Made by a program: the position numbers and the translations under genes. Shown one piece after another: positions 42,018-47,467 of a stretch of 47,467 nucleotides of DNA. Source of the stretch: Aquibacillus rhizosphaerae (GTDB lineage: Bacteria > Bacillota > Bacilli > Bacillales > Amphibacillaceae); assembly GCF_030282825.1 (NCBI RefSeq), contig NZ_JASTZU010000011.1, forward strand, positions 1-47,467. Direction: 5' to 3'. The notes below the pieces were generated by a model. It ran no database searches. It saw only the letters and a program-made list of their open reading frames with translations, and was not told the DNA's origin. Position 1 is the stretch's first letter, and the number at the start of each line of letters is the position of its first letter.

Positions 42018-42233
42018 TTGCAAGCGATATACCATATTCCTTTAATTGGATATTTTATAATAAGCGCTATTTTAATTTACCGCTTATTTAAAACTATTAA
42101 AAATAAAAATGAGAACAATATTCTAATTTTCGCCAGCATAATTCTTTTGGGCATTTCCAAAGTTCATTATTTAATTAACATTATTGGATTTGTCTCAGCG
42201 GTTGTATTGCTTCTTGTAAATAACAAAAAATGA
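42018..42233 (+). CDS. Small membrane protein
   Basis: This 71-aa protein has two hydrophobic segments (about 5-24 and 36-66) separated by a basic KTIKNKNENN loop. It starts at TTG, 20 bp after the zinc-ribbon gene, with a weak GGAATGG site. It ends before a clear terminator, which suggests a real two-gene transcript. I do not recognise the family. Confidence 0.55.
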   Translation: MQAIYHIPLIGYFIISAILIYRLFKTIKNKNENNILIFASIILLGISKVHYLINIIGFVSAVVLLLVNNKK

Positions 42234-42320
42234 ACCGCACAAAACGAATTGGTTGAACATCCTTATGTTTCTTGTGCTAAAGGAGCTTTAGTTTAATAAG
42301 CTTATGAATGTAAATAGAAG

Positions 42321-42353
42321 AAAAATCTCAGTTCAGTGAACTGAGATTTTTTT
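42321..42353 (+). terminator. Terminator after the small membrane protein gene
   Basis: AAAAATCTCAGTT and AACTGAGATTTTT form a 13-bp stem with loop CAGTG and a following T run. Confidence 0.9.
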
Positions 42354-42510
42354 AATTTTAATTACAAATACATCTACAAAAAACGGCACAATTTATTATA
42401 CAAATCTAGGTACATTTTTAATATAATTTCGGGTTTTGCGATAGTTAACGGAACCCGTTATGCTATTTGCACCCCTTCCTTCACTCGAAAACTAAGCCCC
42501 TAACTATAGC

Positions 42511-44649
42511 TCAAATGGCTGTTTGCTCTATTTTATTCCCACATACTGATAGGGCCAATATTTCTGCCACATCCATTGTTCCGATATCATCCTCTACTTG
42601 TTTTGCCTTTGTACCATCACTTAACATCGTTAAACAAAATGGACACGCACTAGAGATCATTGTTGGTTTTACTTTCATTGCCTGTTCCGTTCGTGCTTCA
42701 TTGATCCGATTACCAGTATTATCTTCCATCCACATTAAGCCACCTCCAGCACCACAACACATGCCATTCTCTCGGTTTCGGTCCATCTCAACAAGTGTAA
42801 TGCCTGGGATTGCTTTTAGTATTTCTCGTGGTGGATCATAAACACCATTGTACCTACCGAGGTAACAAGAGTCGTGATACGTTAACGTTTCCTTGATTTC
42901 CTTTGTTGGAACAATTAGGCCTTGCTCGATCCAATCATATAATAATTGTGTATGGTGATACACTTCTGCTTCAAATCCAAAATCAGGATATTCATTTTTG
43001 AAAATATTATACGCGTGTGGATCAATGGTAACTATTTTTTTGACATCATTTTTTTCGAATTCTTTTATATTTTTCTCAGCGAGTTCCTGAAATAAAAATT
43101 CATTTCCTAACCGACGAGCAGTGTCCCCTGAATTTGCTTCTTTATTACCGAGTATCGCAAACTTAATTCCTGCCTCTTGCATTAATTTTGCAAATGCTAT
43201 AGCGATTTTTTGACTACGACTATCATACGCACCCATCGAACTAACCCAAAATAAATAGTCAAAACTTTCTCCTTGCTTCTTTAATTCTTTGACCGTTGGA
43301 ATCGTAGTAGTTGAATCTAAATCTCTCCAATTTTCTCGTTCACGCTTTGAAAGTCCCCACGGATTTCCTTGACGCTCAATATTAAGCATCGCCCTTTGCG
43401 CATCTGGATCCATCTTTCCCTGAGTAAGTACTAGATAACGCCTTAAGTCGATAATTTTATCAACATGTTCATTCATAACTGGACATTGATCTTCGCAATT
43501 ACGGCACGTTGTACACGCCCACAGTTCTTCCTCTGTAATGACATCCCCAATCAGGTTAGAAGCATGTTCTCCATCCAGACCTGCAGCTACTTCATCTGTA
43601 GCTGTCTGGCCTACTTTAGCCATGCCAGCTAATTGGTTACCTTGAGTATTTGCAAATGCTTGTGTTGGAACCCATGGTGACTTTCCAGTAACAGCGGCAC
43701 CGGTGAGTGTTAACTGGTCTCGAAGTTTAATAATTAAGTCCATTGGCGATAGAATTTTCCCTGTTGCAGTTGCTGGACAAACATTGGTACAGCGTCCACA
43801 TTCTACACAAGCGTAGAAATCAATCATTTGCAGTTGCTTAAAGTCTTCTATTTTTCCAACTCCAAATGTAGCATGCTCCGCATCTTCTTCGTCCAAATCA
43901 AAATCGATTTTCTCTAGCTTTCCCGGGTTCGTTTGTTTACTAAAAAACACGTTTACCGGGGCGGCTATTAGATGTGCATGCTTTGATTGAGGGACGTAAA
44001 CTAGAAAGCTAAGTAACACAAGTAAGTGAATCCACCAACTAATAAAGAAAAGAATGCCCGCAACTGATGGACCCACAAAAAAGAAAGCGTTTGCAATTAA
44101 TGTCGCAATTGGCTCTGTCCAAGAACCCTGCTCCCCGTGTGTGATCAATTCCATCCCATTTCCAAATAAAACAGATAACATAAGCGAACCGATAAATAGC
44201 AACACAAGGCCTGCTTTAAATCCTCTTTTTAGTCGAACTAGCTTTTCAACGTAGCGCCTGTAAAAAGCAAGAACCACGGCAAGCAGGATCATCACAGTGA
44301 CTAACTCTTGAAAAAAAGTAAATGCTGGATAGAAAATCCCTAAAGGTAGATGTCCACCTGGAACTAGTCCTTTATAAATAAAATCTATCGCACCAAACTG
44401 GACCATAATAAAGCCATAGAACATCATCACATGGATGATACCAGACTTTTTATCTTTCAATAACTTCTTTTGACCAAATACATTGACCATAATGTTAGTT
44501 AAACGCTGTTTAATTTGCCCATCAAAATTTTCTTTTTTCCCTAATTTAATATAAGCAATTCGAGTTCGAATCACCCTTGCGAATAAATATCCTGCATATA
44601 CAGTTACAGCCAAAAACAATAACCAATTTATAATTAGCAGTTCATTCAT
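42511..44649 (-). CDS. fadF: Fe-S electron-transfer protein FadF (heterodisulfide-reductase family)
   Basis: This 712-aa membrane protein is thought to pass electrons from acyl-CoA dehydrogenase/ETF to the quinone pool in beta-oxidation. The N-terminal half has about six membrane helices (residues 5-25, 72-92, 108-130, 146-165, 182-200, 203-220). Two [4Fe-4S] motifs follow: C281-x2-C284-x2-C287-x3-C291 and C379-x2-C382-x2-C385-x3-C389. C-terminal CCG-type segments include SCYLGRYN and GMCCGAGGG. It starts ATG after GGGGGAG. A FadR-like operator lies upstream. Confidence 0.92.
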   Translation of the reverse strand: MNELLIINWLLFLAVTVYAGYLFARVIRTRIAYIKLGKKENFDGQIKQRLTNIMVNVFGQKKLLKDKKSGIIHVMMFYGFIMVQFGAIDFIYKGLVPGGHLPLGIFYPAFTFFQELVTVMILLAVVLAFYRRYVEKLVRLKRGFKAGLVLLFIGSLMLSVLFGNGMELITHGEQGSWTEPIATLIANAFFFVGPSVAGILFFISWWIHLLVLLSFLVYVPQSKHAHLIAAPVNVFFSKQTNPGKLEKIDFDLDEEDAEHATFGVGKIEDFKQLQMIDFYACVECGRCTNVCPATATGKILSPMDLIIKLRDQLTLTGAAVTGKSPWVPTQAFANTQGNQLAGMAKVGQTATDEVAAGLDGEHASNLIGDVITEEELWACTTCRNCEDQCPVMNEHVDKIIDLRRYLVLTQGKMDPDAQRAMLNIERQGNPWGLSKRERENWRDLDSTTTIPTVKELKKQGESFDYLFWVSSMGAYDSRSQKIAIAFAKLMQEAGIKFAILGNKEANSGDTARRLGNEFLFQELAEKNIKEFEKNDVKKIVTIDPHAYNIFKNEYPDFGFEAEVYHHTQLLYDWIEQGLIVPTKEIKETLTYHDSCYLGRYNGVYDPPREILKAIPGITLVEMDRNRENGMCCGAGGGLMWMEDNTGNRINEARTEQAMKVKPTMISSACPFCLTMLSDGTKAKQVEDDIGTMDVAEILALSVCGNKIEQTAI

Positions 44650-44709
44650 CTATACTCCCCCTTGTAGTAAAAGTCGTTTCCCCCATCCCTATATGTATAC
44701 TGTAAATTA

Positions 44710-44727
44710 TGAATGAACATTCAGTCA
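44710..44727. promoter_or_regulatory. FadR-like operator in fadF-clsB spacer
   Basis: TGAATGAACATTCAGTCA agrees with 16 of 18 positions of the Bacillus FadR consensus TGAATGAMTANTCATTCA. On the minus strand it overlaps TTGACT (about 44723-44728), a plausible -35 for fadF with TACAGT 18 bp further. Long-chain acyl-CoA would relieve repression. Confidence 0.75.
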
Positions 44728-44806
44728 ATATTTTTCTTTTTTATTTAATTAATTACATTGCAAATGGGAATAGTAATTTTAGAAAGGCTTTGAAAGGAGA
44801 ATATAT

Positions 44807-46009
44807 TTGATACCACTCACCATTATCCTAACATTACTAGTCATTATCGTATTGTTAGTTATCGATTTTCATCTAGGAAAACGGATGTATCAAAATAAAG
44901 CTCCTCATTTTGATTTTGGTATTAATGATGCAGATTACGAGTTATTTACGAATGGAAATGATTTATTTTCATCTTATTTTTCGGAGATAGAAAAAGCTAA
45001 AACATCCATTGACATTATGTTTTTTATCGTTGGAAATGACAATATCAGTACACAATTGTATCATTTACTTAAACAAAAAGTAGATGAAGGAGTTAATGTG
45101 CGTTTACTTGTCGATTACATGGGAAGTTTTTCTTTAAAAAGAGATGTTATAAAAGGCCTAGAGTCGAATGGTGTTCAATTTCAATATAGTGATAAACCAT
45201 CGTTTCCTTACTTTTTTTACAAACTAAATCGCCGTAATCATCGAAAAATTACAGTTATAGATAAACAAATCGGTTATTTTGGAGGATTTAACGTCGGCGA
45301 AGAATATCTAGGCAAGGACACAAAATTCGGTCCGTGGAGAGATTATCATCTAAAAGTTACCGGAGATGTTGTTAACAGCTTATCGCAAGTATTTGATTAC
45401 GACTGGGATTCAGCTAAAGGGCAGGTAATTACACCTACTATTGAACGTAAATCAGATGTCCCAAACGAAGACCAAGCGCTTAAACTTATCGTCACCGAAA
45501 GCGGTCAGTTGGAAGGTAAGTTTGTTGCTTGGATCAATCAAGCTAAATCAGAAATTTTAATTGGATCGCCCTATTTCATTCCAAGTGAACGGATGTTTGA
45601 AGCAATTATTGCCGCTCTTAATCGCGGGGTAGAAGTCAATTTACTTGTTCCGATAAAAGGTGATCATCCTTTCGTTAAGCCTGCTGCATTTCCCTATTAT
45701 CGAAAGTTGCTTCAAGCAGGTGGGAAAGGCTATTTATATACAAATGGTTTTTATCATGCAAAAGTTATTATTATTGATGAGTCCTTTTGCGATATCGGTA
45801 CTGCTAATTTTGACAACCGCAGTGTCATGCTAAATAAGGAAATTAATATGGTAATCGATACAAATCCCAAATTTGTTAAAGAGATTCGCGAAGCGTTTTT
45901 TAAAGATATGCAAGCAAGTAATTCGTTAACAGAACAATGGATGAACAAACAACCGATCACGACTAAATTATCTGGCTTAATTGCTGCATGTATTAAGCCA
46001 TTGTTATAG
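44807..46009 (+). CDS. clsB: Cardiolipin synthase (ClsB/YwjE type)
   Basis: This 400-aa phospholipase-D superfamily enzyme makes cardiolipin from phosphatidylglycerol. There is one N-terminal membrane helix (about 3-20). The HKD motifs are H145RK...D152 (NHRKITVID) and H317AK...D324 (HAKVIIIDE), each followed by GG/GTANFD-type segments. It starts TTG with AAAGGAG 7 bases upstream. Its position beside fadF corresponds to ywjE of B. subtilis. Confidence 0.93.
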   Translation: MIPLTIILTLLVIIVLLVIDFHLGKRMYQNKAPHFDFGINDADYELFTNGNDLFSSYFSEIEKAKTSIDIMFFIVGNDNISTQLYHLLKQKVDEGVNVRLLVDYMGSFSLKRDVIKGLESNGVQFQYSDKPSFPYFFYKLNRRNHRKITVIDKQIGYFGGFNVGEEYLGKDTKFGPWRDYHLKVTGDVVNSLSQVFDYDWDSAKGQVITPTIERKSDVPNEDQALKLIVTESGQLEGKFVAWINQAKSEILIGSPYFIPSERMFEAIIAALNRGVEVNLLVPIKGDHPFVKPAAFPYYRKLLQAGGKGYLYTNGFYHAKVIIIDESFCDIGTANFDNRSVMLNKEINMVIDTNPKFVKEIREAFFKDMQASNSLTEQWMNKQPITTKLSGLIAACIKPLL

Positions 46010-46020
46010 GAGGAAATACT

Positions 46021-46200
46021 GTGGGAGAAGTAATACTAGCTTTACTTACTGGAACCATCGTAGGATTTTTATTTGCACTACTCAAACTACCAATCCCAGC
46101 TCCCCCCGCACTTGCAGGGGTAGTCGGAATAGTTGGTGTGTATTTAGGATTTAAAGTTTTCCAAGCCCTTGAACCAATGATACGAAATTTTTTCAGCTGA
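46021..46200 (+). CDS. XapX domain protein
   Basis: This 59-aa protein starts GTG with AGGAGG 7 bases upstream, 11 bp after clsB. Two hydrophobic segments flank the conserved LKLPIPAPPALAGVVGIVG, the signature of the XapX family of tiny membrane proteins of unknown role. Its stop codon lies in the stem of the following hairpin. It is probably co-transcribed with clsB. Confidence 0.85.
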   Translation: MGEVILALLTGTIVGFLFALLKLPIPAPPALAGVVGIVGVYLGFKVFQALEPMIRNFFS

Positions 46201-46233
46201 GCTTAAACCTTTTCTTTAAAGGTTTAAGCTCAG
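46197..46233. terminator. Shared hairpin of convergent xapX and GNAT genes
   Basis: CTGAGCTTAAACCTTT and AAAGGTTTAAGCTCAG form a perfect 16-bp stem. The TGA stops of both converging genes are in its arms. Neither side has a true U-tract, so it may act in stability as well as termination. Confidence 0.65.
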
Positions 46234-47021
46234 TCAAAGTAATACATCGTCCAATAACCAATATCCTCAAAACCAATTCGTTTATAGATCTTGCCTGCGG
46301 TTGGATTATCATAAAACAAACACAATTCCTTACCTTCATTTAAGACATCCAAACAGAGTTTGGTAACACATTTTGATGCATAACCTCTTTTTTTATATTG
46401 TTCATCTGTTGCAACGGCAACGATCATCGCCGACTTACTATTTTCTGCAGTCGTAGATGCAGTTGACACCATCTTGCCATCACTTTCAATATAGTAAGCA
46501 CGTGTTACACCCTGTTCCATGTTTCTTTTTTTGCTTTCTACATTAAACTGAATATTATCAAATTCGGGTATGCTCGTTAACAATTCTTTTAGCCTTGGTA
46601 AATCATCGAAACTAACCTGTTTAATATCATCTGCTTCTATTTCTTCCATCTGAGATGTATTTGTACATTTTGCATAATATAGTTGTTTTTTCTGTGTGAT
46701 CTTCCTGGAGAGGAATGGTTCTAACTTTTCAGTAACTTGCTTTAATCCTGAAAGCATCTTAAAATCATCATCCTGATTCATAATAGCTGCAAATCCTGCT
46801 GCATTATATTCATCAAGTGAAAAAGGCAGATAATTTTTTTCATATTTTAATAGAACAGCTCTTAATTGATTTTGATTATCAAAATCTCCCCATATTTTTT
46901 GAAAAGTTTGCTTGTAACCATACGCCTCAATATCCCCAATAATAAATAAATTTTCGGCTGGCCTTTGTTGAATAAGTTGCTGACACTGCTGATTATCTGC
47001 TTCCGTTAACTGTCTAATCAC
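46230..47021 (-). CDS. GNAT-family N-acetyltransferase
   Basis: This 263-aa protein has a C-terminal GNAT domain. VAVATDEQYKKRGYASKCVTKL carries the R/Q-x-x-G-x-A/G acetyl-CoA motif (KKRGYAS), followed by LFYDNPTAGKIYKRIGFEDIG, typical of the family. The N-terminal part (about 1-120) is a degenerate GNAT-like region. Start chosen at GTG 47021 after a run of seven G. The substrate is unknown. Confidence 0.85.
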   Translation of the reverse strand: MIRQLTEADNQQCQQLIQQRPAENLFIIGDIEAYGYKQTFQKIWGDFDNQNQLRAVLLKYEKNYLPFSLDEYNAAGFAAIMNQDDDFKMLSGLKQVTEKLEPFLSRKITQKKQLYYAKCTNTSQMEEIEADDIKQVSFDDLPRLKELLTSIPEFDNIQFNVESKKRNMEQGVTRAYYIESDGKMVSTASTTAENSKSAMIVAVATDEQYKKRGYASKCVTKLCLDVLNEGKELCLFYDNPTAGKIYKRIGFEDIGYWTMYYFD

Positions 47022-47176
47022 TTCGTTCCCCCCCACACTTCTCTATATAGTTTTTAAAGAATATATTACCATTTAAAAATAGTGAAAGTAAAGATATTTT
47101 TAATCATTGAATTGAATGGGCATTTAATGATGTTGAAAGGTCATATTAGTAGATTTCAAAGTAGATATCTCAGAGC

Positions 47177-47208
47177 TGAACGGGCATATCGTTGGATATG
47201 CCCGTTCA
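47177..47208. repeat. Perfect 14-bp hairpin at the edge of the tandem array
   Basis: TGAACGGGCATATC and GATATGCCCGTTCA flank GTTG. The right arm is the GCCCGTTCA segment of the array unit, and the left arm belongs to an inverted partial copy (AAAGTAGATA...TGAACGGGCA, about 47150-47190). Confidence 0.8.
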
Positions 47209-47467
47209 AACATGCTTTATGACCGCTCATGCCGGGGTTATCTACTTTAAAGCGTGGTTTATGCTCACACCGGCAGGCGTCCTGTCGCTGGGCGGATATG
47301 TCCTCCCCGTGGCTGGATTTGCCCGTTCAACCTTGTTTTATGACCGCTCATGCCGGGGTTATCTACTTTAAAGCGTGGTTTATGCTCACACCACGGCAGG
47401 CGTCCTGTCGCTGGGCGGATATGTCCTTCCCGTGGCTGGATTTGCCCGTTCAACCTTGTTTTATGAC
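47194..47467. repeat. GC-rich tandem repeat array, units 121-123 bp
   Basis: Unit starts (GACCGCTCATGCCGGGG) are at 47221 and 47342, and a third begins at 47465, giving periods of 121 and 123 bp. A partial unit precedes. The units are nearly identical apart from an inserted CA near 47392 and single changes. They are much richer in G+C than the rest of the window. The array runs off the right edge. Because 121 is not a multiple of three the minus-strand reading frame is not kept, so it is probably not coding. Confidence 0.9.

Noticed and set aside
47265-47453. 62-codon reading frame across the tandem repeat
   Set aside because: Unit lengths of 121 and 123 bp do not keep the frame, and no ribosome site is present; it is most likely a by-product of the repeat.
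47194-47467. CRISPR array
   Set aside because: Units are 121-123 bp and nearly identical along their whole length, with no alternation of short repeats and unique spacers.

Overview
The window reads as chromosome of a low-GC, endospore-forming Bacillaceae bacterium. It carries spoIIR, spo0F, a YhcN-type lipoprotein, SigA-type promoters with 17-bp spacers and strong AGGAGG ribosome binding sites. The gene order is that of the Bacillus subtilis atp-upp-glyA-ywl-spoIIR-prfA-tdk-rpmE-rho-murAB-fbaA-spo0F-pyrG-rpoE-fadF-clsB segment. Protein character and rearrangements suggest Oceanobacillus or a close relative (inference; no database search was possible).

Layout. 1-884: right part of an IS3-family insertion sequence abutting the end of the ATP synthase operon. 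906-8474: atpZ-atpI-atpBEFHAGDC on the minus strand with its promoter, interrupted between atpD and atpC by a 326-bp structured repeat. 8654-10832: secreted Vpr-like subtilase. 10833-11663: a repeat-rich spacer. 11687-20184: mnaA, upp, glyA, ywlG, rpiB, a chemoreceptor, ywlE, mntP and ywlC (sua5). 20214-21739: DnaA-box clusters around a ywlB-like acetyltransferase and spoIIR. 21755-33686: prmC, prfA, a lipoprotein, tdk, type-B L31, rho, murAB, fbaA, spo0F and pyrG with a CTP-type attenuator. 33731-34261: rpoE.

34549-42353 is accessory relative to B. subtilis and lies between rpoE and fadF, where acdA would be expected. It holds a CoA-transferase (two subunits) plus crotonase operon on the minus strand and a SsuABC-type ABC transporter on the plus strand. 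Each has its own promoter, SAM-I (S-box) riboswitch and terminator, back to back. Two copies of a small inverted-repeat element bracket the minus-strand riboswitch. This divergent, SAM-controlled importer plus CoA-transferase/crotonase unit is the strongest candidate for an undescribed system. It may be a sulfur-compound uptake and catabolism module, for example for a methylthio-acid.

42511-46200: fadF with a FadR-like operator, clsB and a XapX protein. 46230-47021: GNAT acetyltransferase. 47177-47467: start of a GC-rich tandem array of 121-123 bp units running off the window. Regulatory elements read directly from sequence include the pyrG poly(G)-type attenuator, a cre site upstream of fbaA, nested terminators and promoters, and three families of dispersed repeats.
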